Notes: generated by a model from the letters alone, not told the origin. DNA of 51,121 nt from Clostridiales bacterium (GCA_012520515.1 JAAYOD010000010.1:1-51121), one strand, 5' to 3'; shown: positions 18,065 through 26,603, numbered from the stretch's first letter. Made by a program: numbers and translations.

Positions 18065-18832
18065 TTATTTTATTCCAAAAAAACTCTTAGCGTTTTTTGT
18101 GGTGATTTCATCTATTTCAGTGTAGCTCTTTTGCAAAAACTCTGCCACCTTTTTAGCCACTAAATTGACATACTTAGGATAGTTTGTCTTGCCCCTAAAG
18201 GGCGCGGGAGTAAGATAAGGACAGTCTGTTTCCAGCATCATCATATCAAGGTTAGTTTCCCTTACTACATCAGGCTTGTCTACGGCATTTTTGAAAGTAA
18301 TGCTGCCCCCAAACGAAACAAATAAACCTAGTTTTTGATACTCTCTTAGCATTTCTTTACTGCCGCTATAACAATGCAGCACTGCGCCATACTCTAAAAG
18401 GTGTTTATTTTGCCTTAGCAAGTTGTACATAACTTGGTATGCATCTCTTAAATGAATAATAACAGGCGCTTTCAAAAAATGCGCTAATTCTAGTTGCTCT
18501 AAAAATACTCTTTGCTGCACATCTCTTGGACTAAAATCATAGTGAAAATCCAGTCCAATTTCACCAATTGCAACAACTTTATCGTCTTTAATTAGTTGAG
18601 AAAACCGCTCATAATCTTCTTTTTTTGCCGTTTTTGCATCGTGCGGGTGTATGCCTACGGCGCAATACACATCGCTATATTTTTGGCTTATTTTATAGCA
18701 GTCTTCGCTAGATTTTCTGTCATATCCTACCGTAATTATGGCAGACAAATTATCATCGTGCATTTCCGATATAATTTGCTCAATGTCAGTAAAAAGTCTT
18801 TTGTCATTAAGATGTGCGTGAGTGTCTATCAT
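18065..18832 (-). CDS. tatD: TatD family metal-dependent deoxyribonuclease
   Basis: 255 residues. Metal ligands of the TatD amidohydrolase fold are visible: DTHAHLN (residues 3-9), the Glu of IGEIGLDFHYD (about 92-102), the His of VIIHLRDA, HCYSGS and ETDCPYLTP. The family comprises Mg-dependent 3'-5' DNases acting on single-stranded DNA and RNA. The ATG overlaps the metG stop by one base (TAATG), so the two are translationally coupled. The metG-tatD(-rsmA) order is common in Firmicutes. Start codon certain from the coupling. Confidence 0.93.
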   Translation of the reverse strand: MIDTHAHLNDKRLFTDIEQIISEMHDDNLSAIITVGYDRKSSEDCYKISQKYSDVYCAVGIHPHDAKTAKKEDYERFSQLIKDDKVVAIGEIGLDFHYDFSPRDVQQRVFLEQLELAHFLKAPVIIHLRDAYQVMYNLLRQNKHLLEYGAVLHCYSGSKEMLREYQKLGLFVSFGGSITFKNAVDKPDVVRETNLDMMMLETDCPYLTPAPFRGKTNYPKYVNLVAKKVAEFLQKSYTEIDEITTKNAKSFFGIK

Positions 18833-20781
18833 TAGCTAACTGTACTACCTGGCTTTATCTCTTTTGATGGCTCAATAGTAACAACGCCATCGCCGTCGTC
18901 AGCAAAAAGTATCATACCTTCGCTAAGCACTCCGCCCAATGTTACGGGCTTTAAGTTGGTGACAACCACCACTTGCTTGCTAAGCATTTCTTCAGGCTTA
19001 TAAGTCTTTGCAACTCCACTTACTATACTTCTTTCTCTGTCCCCTGTATCTACGGTAAAATGCAATAGTTTCTTGCTCTTTTCCACCTTTTTTGCAGCAA
19101 TAATTTTACCTACCTTTAACTCTAGCTTGTCAAAGTCATCAATGGTTATTTCCGCCTTAGCGTTTTCAACTTTTTTCTCTTTTTCAACTTTATCAGCTGT
19201 CTTTTCCTTTTCTATTTCTTTTGCCAGTTTATCCATAGCCTCCAACTCCTTATTTACATTAACTCTAGCAAAGAGCAACTCCCCTTTGGTAATTTTTGAA
19301 CCAACTACACATTGCCCTGCCTTGACATTGTCGCCAAATTCTTTTGGCGCATCAACGGATATATCTGCCAATATTCTCTTAGCGGTATTAGGTAAAAATG
19401 GCAATAGAACTATACCTACTACTCTCAATGTGTCTATAAGGTTATATAAAACTGTGGCCAGCTCATCTTTTCTAGATGGATCTTTTTGTAGCAGCCAAGG
19501 CTGCGTTTCGTCAATGTACTTATTGGCTCTGTTTACCACATTAAATATTTCTTGAAGCGCTTCAGGAATAAGCAGTTCATCTACATTTTTCTGCACCTTT
19601 TCAAAAAGGCTATTTACCTTTTCTAAAAGGTCATTATCAAACTCTGTATTAGCTTCGCCCTTTGGCAACAGTCCTCCAAAATATTGATTAACCATAGCGC
19701 AAGAGCGACTTAAAAGGTTGCCTAAGCTGTTGCAAAGGTCGGCATTGAGCCTTGATAAAAATGCATTGTTTGTATAAATACCGTCACTGCCAAAAGGTAT
19801 TTCTCTCAAGAGATAATACCTAACTGCATCTACGCTGTATCTATCCGACAAAATAACAGGGTCAATTATGTTGCCTTTTGACTTGCTTATCTTGTCACTG
19901 CCAAGCAACATCCAACCATGCCCATAAACTTTTTTAGGCAAAGGTATATCTAGCGCCATCAATATTGCAGGCCAAATAATAGAGTGGAAACGCACTATTT
20001 CTTTTCCCATCATATGCAAGTCGGCTGGCCAAAACTTTTTAAATAAGCTATCGTCATCGCTCATATAGCCAAGCGCTGTGATATAGTTTGTCAGAGCGTC
20101 TATCCACACATAAATTATATGGTCGTTATCAAACGGCACATTAATGCCCCACTTAAAACTGGTACGGCTTACTGCAAGGTCTTGTAGTCCAGGCCTTAAA
20201 AAGTTATTAAGCATTTCATTTTGCCTAGACTTTGGCTGCAAAAACTCGGGATTGTTTTGTATAAGGTCGATAAGTCTATCTTGATACTTGCTTAAACGGA
20301 AAAAATAACAAGATTCTTTTGTCAATTCTACTTCTCTGCCACAGTCAGGACATTTGCCGTCTACTGTTTGTGTCTTTGTCCAAAAACTTTCACATGGCGT
20401 GCAGTACCAGCCCTCATATTGACTTTTATAGATGTCACCTTTTTGATAAAGCTTGTCAAAAATCTTTTGCACAGCTTTTTTATGCTCTTTGTCTGTGGTG
20501 CGAATAAATTTGTCATAACTTATTCCCAATCTTTGCCACAGCTTTACTAAAGTATCTACCTGTTTATCCACAAAAAGCTTAGTATCAATGCCGCTTTCTT
20601 TGGCGACTTTTTCTATCTTTTGTCCATGCTCATCAGTGCCTGTAAGGTAAAACACATCCATTCCGCACATACGCTTAAAACGTGCAATTGCATCACACAC
20701 AACGGTAGTATAGCAAGTTCCTAAATGCCATTTGCCGCTGGGGTAATAAATGGGTGTAGTAATGTAAAATTTCTCTTTCAT
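18832..20781 (-). CDS. metG: Methionyl-tRNA synthetase with C-terminal tRNA-binding domain
   Basis: 649 residues. The HIGH motif appears as HLGT (about 19-22) in TPIYYPSGKWHLGT. The zinc-binding pairs CTPC (about 127) and CPDC (about 144) are intact. KISKSKG is the KMSKS loop (about 297-303). A Lys/Glu-rich linker (about 525-545) leads to the EMAP/Trbp111-type OB domain (DFDKLELKVGKIIAAKKVE onward), which helps bind tRNA. GCGAGG precedes the ATG by about 7 bases. No T-box leader is visible upstream: the leader is only about 30 bases. First gene of an operon with tatD. Confidence 0.96.
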   Translation of the reverse strand: MKEKFYITTPIYYPSGKWHLGTCYTTVVCDAIARFKRMCGMDVFYLTGTDEHGQKIEKVAKESGIDTKLFVDKQVDTLVKLWQRLGISYDKFIRTTDKEHKKAVQKIFDKLYQKGDIYKSQYEGWYCTPCESFWTKTQTVDGKCPDCGREVELTKESCYFFRLSKYQDRLIDLIQNNPEFLQPKSRQNEMLNNFLRPGLQDLAVSRTSFKWGINVPFDNDHIIYVWIDALTNYITALGYMSDDDSLFKKFWPADLHMMGKEIVRFHSIIWPAILMALDIPLPKKVYGHGWMLLGSDKISKSKGNIIDPVILSDRYSVDAVRYYLLREIPFGSDGIYTNNAFLSRLNADLCNSLGNLLSRSCAMVNQYFGGLLPKGEANTEFDNDLLEKVNSLFEKVQKNVDELLIPEALQEIFNVVNRANKYIDETQPWLLQKDPSRKDELATVLYNLIDTLRVVGIVLLPFLPNTAKRILADISVDAPKEFGDNVKAGQCVVGSKITKGELLFARVNVNKELEAMDKLAKEIEKEKTADKVEKEKKVENAKAEITIDDFDKLELKVGKIIAAKKVEKSKKLLHFTVDTGDRERSIVSGVAKTYKPEEMLSKQVVVVTNLKPVTLGGVLSEGMILFADDGDGVVTIEPSKEIKPGSTVS

Positions 20782-20816
20782 AGCATGCCTCGCAAATATT
20801 AAAAATTATCCTAATA

Positions 20817-20845
20817 AGTATATACTTTATTTAACCAAAAGTAAA
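20817..20845 (-). promoter_or_regulatory. Promoter of metG-tatD
   Basis: Reverse strand TTTACT (20845-20840), 17-bp spacer, TATACT (20822-20817). The -10 ends 35 bp before the metG ATG. Confidence 0.6.
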
Positions 20846-20998
20846 CTTATTTAGTAATTTTTATCCCCAAAAACCACCTATAAAAGAATTATTTGGAATA
20901 AATCCCATTAGATTGGTTAAAAATTTGAATAGCAAATAATTCCCTCTTTTCATAAGTATATAGTGGGAAAAGATGTATGAAGTACAGGAGAAATTAGA

Positions 20999-21346
20999 AT
21001 GATTAAGCGCGGGGAGTTGTATTATGCGGACTTAAGTCCAGTTGTAGGAAGTGAACAGGGCGGTGTGCGTCCCGTTCTCATTGTACAAAATGACATAGGC
21101 AATAAATACTCGCCCACAATAATTGCTGCGGCAATAACTAGCCAAATGTCTAAAGCTAAACTTCCAACTCATATTGAGCTTGACACAACTTGCGGATTAC
21201 CAAAAGAAAGCATTTTGCTAACGGAGCAATTACGCACTTTGGATAAACAACGGCTAAGAGAAAAAATAGGTATTTTAGACAACAAAGTTATGGAAAAAGT
21301 AAACAATGCACTAATGGTTTCACTAGGATTCTTTAGCAATAATTAA
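20999..21346 (+). CDS. EndoA/MazF-type mRNA interferase, antitoxin gene absent
   Basis: 115 residues, the full length of the Bacillus EndoA (NdoA) type. [40 protein letters not shown] and the C-terminal LRTLDKQRL match the PemK/MazF fold, including the conserved Arg of the GVRP loop and the Ser/Thr of AITS. EndoA cleaves mRNA at specific short sites. In Bacillus the antitoxin EndoAI lies directly upstream; here there is only a 9-codon frame (20973-21002) whose TGA overlaps the toxin start. AGGAG lies 7 bases before the ATG. Followed by a bidirectional terminator. Confidence 0.9.
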   Translation: MIKRGELYYADLSPVVGSEQGGVRPVLIVQNDIGNKYSPTIIAAAITSQMSKAKLPTHIELDTTCGLPKESILLTEQLRTLDKQRLREKIGILDNKVMEKVNNALMVSLGFFSNN

Positions 21347-21379
21347 TTATTAATGTTTTGGTGTGTCATACGAAAAAAG

Positions 21380-21417
21380 GCCGCGTCTTCTTATTAGGGA
21401 CGCGGCAAAATTTTTTT
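21380..21417. terminator. Bidirectional terminator between endoA and dCMP deaminase genes
   Basis: GCCGCGTC (21380-21387) pairs with GACGCGGC (21399-21406). There are seven T on the plus strand after it, and six A before it give a T run on the reverse strand. It serves both convergent genes. Confidence 0.9.
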
Positions 21418-21868
21418 ATAAATCGCTGTATCTTATTAGCTCAACATTTGCTTCTTTCATAATTTTTATGGAAAAATCGTCAGGATACCCTTCGTTATAA
21501 ATAACCTTTTTAATACCGCTGTTAATTATCATTTTGGCGCAAATTACGCATGGCTGATGGGTGACATACATAACGGCGTTATCTACACTCACTCCTAGCT
21601 TTGCCGCTTGAATAATGGCGTTTTGCTCAGCGTGGACAGCATAGCATATCTCTTGCATTGTGCCTGACTTTATATTTAGCTTTTTTCTTATGCACTCGCC
21701 CTTTTCTACACATGACTTAATGCCACTGCTTGCGCCGTTATAGCCAGTTGTTAGTATTCTTTTATCCTTTACAATAACTGCTCCTACATGGCGGTTTTCT
21801 TGAAAGCAAGAGCTCCATGTTGCTACCGTTTGAGCAAGCTCCATAAACCTTTTATCCCATTTATTCAT
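21416..21868 (-). CDS. dCMP deaminase family protein
   Basis: 150 residues. Zinc-dependent cytidine-deaminase fold with the catalytic HAEQNAI (about 79-85) and the PCVICAKMI zinc motif (about 106-114), plus the GYNGASSG substrate loop typical of dCMP deaminase (ComEB-type). It would convert dCMP to dUMP for thymidylate synthesis. GGAGA lies about 10 bases before the ATG. Last in a minus-strand run after the DUF421/DUF4363 genes, separated from them by 74 bp. Confidence 0.92.
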   Translation of the reverse strand: MNKWDKRFMELAQTVATWSSCFQENRHVGAVIVKDKRILTTGYNGASSGIKSCVEKGECIRKKLNIKSGTMQEICYAVHAEQNAIIQAAKLGVSVDNAVMYVTHQPCVICAKMIINSGIKKVIYNEGYPDDFSIKIMKEANVELIRYSDL

Positions 21869-21942
21869 TGGTAAAAATTCTCCAAAATTGATACTTAGTC
21901 TATCTTATCATAAGGCGCTTAGCTATGTCAATATCATAGCGT

Positions 21943-22704
21943 CTAAATATAGTTTTTCATATTAATAGCCAGTGAAGAACAAACATACCTTATATCGCTT
22001 ATAATCTCAATTTTGGACGGTTTTACTATATTTATATTGTTAAGGCTTTCAATTGCCAAATTTAATAAATGTACACTTTCTTTAGGCTTTTTTTTCTGTA
22101 AAGTTTCTTTAAGTTCTTTGGCTTCATTTATCTGATTTTTTGTTATGGAAAGCAACTCACTTTCAGTAATTTGCCCTTTTTCATAGTCATAACTTGCAGT
22201 AGATAAAGTGGATATAAGCGTGTTGCAAAAATTAAACACTTCGGTTTTTTTACTTGAATAAGAAAGGCTCTTTACATAGGCGCGCGTATTTTTGTTGGCA
22301 ACGCTAACTGCCGACGATTTATCCATATAGAGAGAATACACCACAAGATATTTTTCATCTTGCCACACATAGCCGCTGCCTCCTCCGTCTTTTACTATTG
22401 CGCTTTGCTCATAAGCTAGTTCTCTTGAGGGGTGTTCTGATACCACTAAATAGTAGTTATAACTATTTCCGTCAAAAGCCTTTAACACAAAGCTTGTCAA
22501 TTTGCCATTATTAAAAAAGTCAACGGAAAGAAAAACTATACCAAAGCATAGCAAAACTACCACAAAAACAAAAAACTTGTTAGACCTGCCCATGTAATCT
22601 GTGGGCGTTTTTTTGTTTTTCGGCTTTTTCTTTGCTATGTTTTCTTCTTGATTATTGCTTGTGCACTTCTTGTAGATAAATTGAGTATAATCAACTTCCG
22701 ACAT
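21943..22704 (-). CDS. Single-pass membrane protein with SPOR-like extracellular segment, function unknown
   Basis: 253 residues, no family recognised with certainty. A Lys-rich cytoplasmic N-terminus (about 1-40) leads to one membrane segment (about 43-63). An outer segment (about 80-135, YYLVVSEHPSRELAYEQS..., YLVVYSLYMDKSSAV) resembles the alternating pattern of SPOR peptidoglycan-binding domains, and is followed by helices. It follows DUF4363 by 45 bp and is probably cotranscribed, pointing to an envelope or sporulation-linked role. The AGGAG upstream is only one base from the ATG, which is unusually close; no better in-frame start is visible. Confidence 0.6.
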   Translation of the reverse strand: MSEVDYTQFIYKKCTSNNQEENIAKKKPKNKKTPTDYMGRSNKFFVFVVVLLCFGIVFLSVDFFNNGKLTSFVLKAFDGNSYNYYLVVSEHPSRELAYEQSAIVKDGGGSGYVWQDEKYLVVYSLYMDKSSAVSVANKNTRAYVKSLSYSSKKTEVFNFCNTLISTLSTASYDYEKGQITESELLSITKNQINEAKELKETLQKKKPKESVHLLNLAIESLNNINIVKPSKIEIISDIRYVCSSLAINMKNYI

Positions 22705-22749
22705 ACTCCTAATTTATGACAAATTCTTTGCTAATATGTTATTATCTAT

Positions 22750-23121
22750 TTAGATAATATGATTTGCTGAAAAACTATAACTTTCTTTTAAGCTATCTAC
22801 AAAGCCAACTAGCTTGTACAAAATAGCAGTGGAGCTTTTGTAATCTTCTGCTTCAACAGTGCCAAGCAGCTCATTAAGAGTAAAGGTAACTTCAGTTAGC
22901 GGAGTGTGGGATACCGTCATAGCTAAAATATTACTCTTGCCCTGCCACCACTCAATAATATCTTTAATTTTGTCGGCGCTGTAAGGCTCTCCCATAGCAA
23001 TAATATCATCAATTTGCTCATTTAGCTTGCCTAGCGTCTTTGATACATAAATACTCTCATAAATACCTCCGCCTAGCAGTAGCACAAGCAAAACAATAAC
23101 CACAATCAGTTTAAAGTTCAT
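22750..23121 (-). CDS. DUF4363 family membrane protein
   Basis: 123 residues: one N-terminal membrane helix (about 4-23), then a helical extracellular part with DIIEWWQGKSNILAMTVSHTPL, the WW... pattern of DUF4363. Function unknown. DUF4363 genes are commonly found next to DUF421 genes in clostridia, as here. The start overlaps the end of the DUF421 gene by 4 bp, with GAGGTG about 8 bases upstream, so the pair is translationally coupled. Confidence 0.75.
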   Translation of the reverse strand: MNFKLIVVIVLLVLLLGGGIYESIYVSKTLGKLNEQIDDIIAMGEPYSADKIKDIIEWWQGKSNILAMTVSHTPLTEVTFTLNELLGTVEAEDYKSSTAILYKLVGFVDSLKESYSFSANHII

Positions 23122-23828
23122 TGCACAGTCACCTCTATATATTTTGCATTTCTTGGCTGGATAAAAATATCCTTAGAATCTGCCGTCAGCAGTAAAACAT
23201 CTTGCAACTTTAGCCCATTTTCTTGTAAAAGCTTATATATTTGCTCTTCGGTTACATTTACTGCGCTAATGTTTTCATCCAAAATTTTACCTTCCACAAC
23301 TAGCGTCATAGGAATGCTATTTGGAGGTTTTGCCTGGTCGTCTTGCAACAATGAAAGTTTGCCATTTGTCTCTATAATTCCGTATTTTATTTGCTGTATG
23401 GAAAAATAACCTTGCTGTCTTATTCCTGCAAGCAAGTCATTTACATCAATATTAAGTTTTTTTAGCGTGTTAGAGTTTATACCGTCATCATCTATTATTA
23501 TAAAAGGCTTGCCATTTAAAAGTTTTCTTGCCTTAATGCTCTTTGCTGTCACAGCGGTAATTGCGTAATGCAAAATAATGACAACACCAAGAGGCACTAG
23601 TCCGTAAAAAATAGAGATTGCAATATCTTGCATAGGCGTTACGGCAAGGTCTGCAATTGCTAGCACAATAACAAACTCATAAGGCTGTAATTCGCCTAGC
23701 GTTCTTTTACCCATAAGGCGCATACCTAGCACTAAAACAAGGAAAATTATTATGCTTCTTATAATGATTACTAACATATTTGTAGTATGCAAAAAAGGTA
23801 ATATATTATTCGATATGATTAATGGCAT
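23118..23828 (-). CDS. DUF421 (YetF-type) membrane protein
   Basis: 236 residues. Three membrane helices at the N-terminus, then the DUF421 hallmarks GMRLMGKRTLGELQPYEFV and LLNGKPFIII with the small cytoplasmic domain (NVNDLLAGIRQQGYF-like segment). Function of the family is unclear; members are implicated in spore or membrane physiology. The annotated ATG lies directly after the seven-T tail of the tRNA-Gln terminator, without a Shine-Dalgarno sequence. Met18 (NMLVIII) is the next candidate but also lacks one. First gene of a run with DUF4363 and the SPOR-like protein. Confidence 0.85.
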   Translation of the reverse strand: MPLIISNNILPFLHTTNMLVIIIRSIIIFLVLVLGMRLMGKRTLGELQPYEFVIVLAIADLAVTPMQDIAISIFYGLVPLGVVIILHYAITAVTAKSIKARKLLNGKPFIIIDDDGINSNTLKKLNIDVNDLLAGIRQQGYFSIQQIKYGIIETNGKLSLLQDDQAKPPNSIPMTLVVEGKILDENISAVNVTEEQIYKLLQENGLKLQDVLLLTADSKDIFIQPRNAKYIEVTVQ

Positions 23829-23867
23829 AAAAAAAGAAACTGCCCATATTTCAAGGCAATTCCTTTC
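23829..23867 (-). terminator. Terminator after tRNA-Gln
   Basis: On the reverse strand GGAATTGCC and GGCAGTTTC form a 9-bp stem with G-U pairs, followed by seven T that abut the DUF421 start codon. It lies about 15 bp after the tRNA 3' end. Confidence 0.65.
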
Positions 23868-23875
23868 TTGTTTGT

Positions 23876-23949
23876 TGGCAGGAGTAGTAAGAATCGGACT
23901 TACGCTCTAGGAGTCAGAGGCCTATGTGCTACCATTACACCATACTCCA
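23876..23949 (-). tRNA. tRNA-Gln (CTG anticodon), structurally irregular
   Basis: 74 bases including encoded CCA. The acceptor arm is TGGAGTA/TACTCCT, the D arm GTGT...GCAC with GG in the loop, the anticodon loop CTCTGAC gives CTG (reads CAG), and the T arm is GTAAG/CTTAC. Discriminator G73 fits Gln. Oddities: U1-U72 mismatch, C31-U39 mismatch, and a T loop TCCGATT with C where the conserved T55 should be. A strong promoter directly upstream and a terminator downstream suggest it is expressed. Isoacceptor identity rests on the anticodon and G73. Confidence 0.78.
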
Positions 23950-23960
23950 ACAATACGCCT

Positions 23961-23989
23961 ATTATATTACATAATAAAGCAAAAATCAA
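23961..23989 (-). promoter_or_regulatory. Promoter of tRNA-Gln
   Basis: Reverse strand TTGATT (23989-23984), 17-bp spacer, TATAAT (23966-23961). The -10 ends 12 bp before the tRNA 5' end. The -35 overlaps the last codons of the transporter gene. Confidence 0.8.
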
Positions 23990-25269
23990 TTATTTTTGCC
24001 ATCATCTTTAACTTTTGGCTGTTTTAACAGCATTATTAGCGCTATGCCAACTGCTGCAGCCGCTGCGGCAAAGATAAACGCTGGCAGCATTTTGCTAATG
24101 TCGCCTGCTTGAGTTGCTTTATCTCTAAAATACCCAGCAATATAAGATGAAGCTACTGCACCTATGCCAAAGCCAACTAGCACAAATCCATAGTTAGAAC
24201 CCATATTCTTTGTGCCAAAGTAATCAGCGGTAAGAGCAGGGAATGTACCTAAAAATCCGCCATAAGAAAATCCGATTACGCCAATAAGCACAAGTATCAT
24301 ATAGCCTTTTGTAAAGGTTACAAAGGGGATTATTACTGCTGTTAGGATAAGCAAGATTAGCACCGTTTGTTTTCTGCCTACCTTATCGGACACCCACCCC
24401 CAAAACAGTCTACCAAAGGAGTTAAATATTGATATTATCATTACGCCTACGGCCGCGACATTTGCTGATATTCCTTTAGCTTGAGAAATAGGCTTAGCAA
24501 AACCAATCATCATAAGCCCTGCCATGCAAGCTAACATTAAAGTAAGCGTTATCAAATAATAATTGGGGGTTTTTAGCATTTCTAAAGGAGTATACTGCTT
24601 AATTGTTACTCCGCTTTGCTGAGCTGGCGGTGTCCAACCTTTTGGCTTATACCCGCTTGGCGGATTAACTATAAACAGTCCGCCTAATGTGCAAATCACC
24701 AAAAATATCAAAGCTAGCAAAGCAAAAGTCTTTAATTCCCCTACGCCTTGCACATTTTTACCTAGAATTTTAATTAGGCTTTCAGCAATAGGAGTAAATA
24801 TAACTCCGCCAAAGCCTAAAGCAGACACAATAATACCGCTTATAAGTCCCCTTTTGTCAGGAAACCATTTTTGACAGCAAGCAATGGTGGTAGAATAAAT
24901 AAATCCCATACCTAGTCCGCCAAGTCCGCCGTAAGTAAGCCAAATTACCCATGGGGCGCTAGGTTTTACAAGCGACGACAAGAAAAATCCAAGCGCAAGT
25001 ATAATGCCACCCGATACAATAACGGGACTAGGGCCAATTTTATCTTGAATTTTGCCGCCAAAAGCACTACCTACTGAAAGTATGGCAAGAAGCAATGAAA
25101 ATGTAAGCGCGGCATTTGCATTGTTTCCGCTAAACAAATAATTTGCCACACCTGTTTGAAAAACGCTCCAAATATACGCTGTGCCTAGACACATTTGTAT
25201 TAAAGCGCCAGCAATTACGGGAATGGCTCTGTTTTTAATCTTGATGTCAAAAATGCGGGGTAATTTCAT
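23986..25269 (-). CDS. OFA-family MFS transporter (oxalate/formate antiporter-like)
   Basis: 427 residues with about 12 hydrophobic helices and a cytoplasmic central loop. The opening IPVIAGALIQMCLGTAYIWSVFQ and GGLGGLGMGFIYSTTIACCQKWFPDKRGLISGI are typical of the oxalate/formate antiporter (OFA) family of the major facilitator superfamily. GFAKPISQAKG and GWVSDKVGRK are the mid-protein MFS motifs. Substrate is probably a small carboxylate, but OFA members are diverse. AGGAG lies 7 bases before the ATG. Monocistronic, with an AT-rich weak promoter region (25270-25345). Confidence 0.87.
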   Translation of the reverse strand: MKLPRIFDIKIKNRAIPVIAGALIQMCLGTAYIWSVFQTGVANYLFSGNNANAALTFSLLLAILSVGSAFGGKIQDKIGPSPVIVSGGIILALGFFLSSLVKPSAPWVIWLTYGGLGGLGMGFIYSTTIACCQKWFPDKRGLISGIIVSALGFGGVIFTPIAESLIKILGKNVQGVGELKTFALLALIFLVICTLGGLFIVNPPSGYKPKGWTPPAQQSGVTIKQYTPLEMLKTPNYYLITLTLMLACMAGLMMIGFAKPISQAKGISANVAAVGVMIISIFNSFGRLFWGWVSDKVGRKQTVLILLILTAVIIPFVTFTKGYMILVLIGVIGFSYGGFLGTFPALTADYFGTKNMGSNYGFVLVGFGIGAVASSYIAGYFRDKATQAGDISKMLPAFIFAAAAAAVGIALIMLLKQPKVKDDGKNN

Positions 25270-25345
25270 ATATTTCTCCTAAAAAGTTTGCTGTATTAAA
25301 AAATGGTACTATAGCATAATTATTATAATTTTAAATGCTTTTTAC

Positions 25346-26584
25346 CTATTTTCTTTCTCTTAAACCATTATTATAGGCAAAAAGTTCTTCACAAAGCAGA
25401 CCATATTTTGTGGACCATTTCTTTTCCGCAAACAAAAAGCGATAAATTACATCGTTTTCCACCAAATCAATGCCCTCTTTGTTTTTAGTAATCAAAGTAG
25501 GCAGTTGCTTTAACGGTTGCCTATACTCAAAAGGATTGCCGTCAAGCGTGCCAGTGTAGCCTATATGCTCTTTATCCATATAAAACTCACCGCTTCCTTT
25601 ATATTCAAAGATATGAGTTTGTAAATTTTGCATCCAAAAATCAGCTTTTTTGCTTATGTAAAAATTCTCTTTGCTAACTTCTTCTAAACAAGATTTACGG
25701 CAGTAGTCATACCATAGGTCCACTCTATCAAAGGTAAAGCTATCATTTACAGGCTTTAATAGTCCGTGCTCTGTATACTCTACTTTATATCCGCACGCAG
25801 TGCACATAAGATGGCGGTTGTCTGTTTCCATTTGGTACTCTTTACTGCACTTTGGACATTTATATAAGATATACTCAAGCCCTTTAGCTAAGTTTTTACT
25901 TCTAAACTTTATTTTATTTTCTCTTTGCCAAATGTGGTCATTAAATTGCAGCGCGTCAATAACTCTTTTATAGATTTCCGCTTGGGGCATAGTTCTCACT
26001 TCCTCTTGAGTAAGCAATACCGAAGTTGTTGTTACCACCTTGCCTTTTCTAAAGCCGTGAAACCACCTTGGTTTTGTAAGGTAAGCGCCGTTTGATTTAA
26101 CAAGTGCTACCGTTACATCCATCATTTTTATAAACTTTGCAATGCTTGGCGCTATGTAAAAAAGTTCTTTGCCGTCAACGCTAGTTCGCCCCTCTGGATA
26201 AATAAGCACATTATTATTGCTCTCCAGCGCTTTTTTCATCATTTTTATTGCCGTTATGTCAATGGCGCATTGATTTTTAGGAATAGCTCCAAATCGTGTG
26301 ATAAAAGGCTTAAGGGATTTCCAAGTAAAAAGGTCTTTACTAGTTACTATATTAAACCGTTTAGGCAATAGCGCATGCACTGCAAAAATAATATCCATCA
26401 TACTGCAATGGTTGCCAATGGCAAGGATAGGGCCTTTAACTTTTTTTAGCCCCGACCTATCCACCCTAGAACGCCACAATATGTAAGCAATTGGCCTAAG
26501 CAGCACAGCAGGCAGCCAATATAGAAAAAAGGATGGTTTTCTCACCCTTAGCTCTTTAGCGTTTTTTTCTTTCTTTGCTTTCAT
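25346..26584 (-). CDS. PlsC-like 1-acylglycerol-3-phosphate acyltransferase fused to a zinc ribbon
   Basis: 412 residues, much longer than a plain PlsC (about 200-250). An N-terminal hydrophobic helix (about 18-36) precedes the acyltransferase block I NHCSMMD (the H(X4)D catalytic pair, about 56-62) and block III YPEGRTS (about 125-131). Beyond about residue 235 the protein has a CPKC...CTAC zinc ribbon (about 242-262) and a further roughly 150-residue domain not recognised. Expected activity is acylation of lysophosphatidate at the membrane; the extra part may bind a partner or nucleic acid. AGGAG lies 10-12 bases before the ATG. Follows the M29 peptidase by 19 bp, likely one operon. Confidence 0.82.
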   Translation of the reverse strand: MKAKKEKNAKELRVRKPSFFLYWLPAVLLRPIAYILWRSRVDRSGLKKVKGPILAIGNHCSMMDIIFAVHALLPKRFNIVTSKDLFTWKSLKPFITRFGAIPKNQCAIDITAIKMMKKALESNNNVLIYPEGRTSVDGKELFYIAPSIAKFIKMMDVTVALVKSNGAYLTKPRWFHGFRKGKVVTTTSVLLTQEEVRTMPQAEIYKRVIDALQFNDHIWQRENKIKFRSKNLAKGLEYILYKCPKCSKEYQMETDNRHLMCTACGYKVEYTEHGLLKPVNDSFTFDRVDLWYDYCRKSCLEEVSKENFYISKKADFWMQNLQTHIFEYKGSGEFYMDKEHIGYTGTLDGNPFEYRQPLKQLPTLITKNKEGIDLVENDVIYRFLFAEKKWSTKYGLLCEELFAYNNGLRERK

Positions 26585-26603
26585 GGTAAAAAGACTCTCC
26601 TGT

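Noticed and set aside
20782-20998. T-box or SAM riboswitch in front of metG, and an antitoxin gene in front of endoA
   Set aside because: The metG leader is about 30 bases and no antitoxin-sized frame is present.
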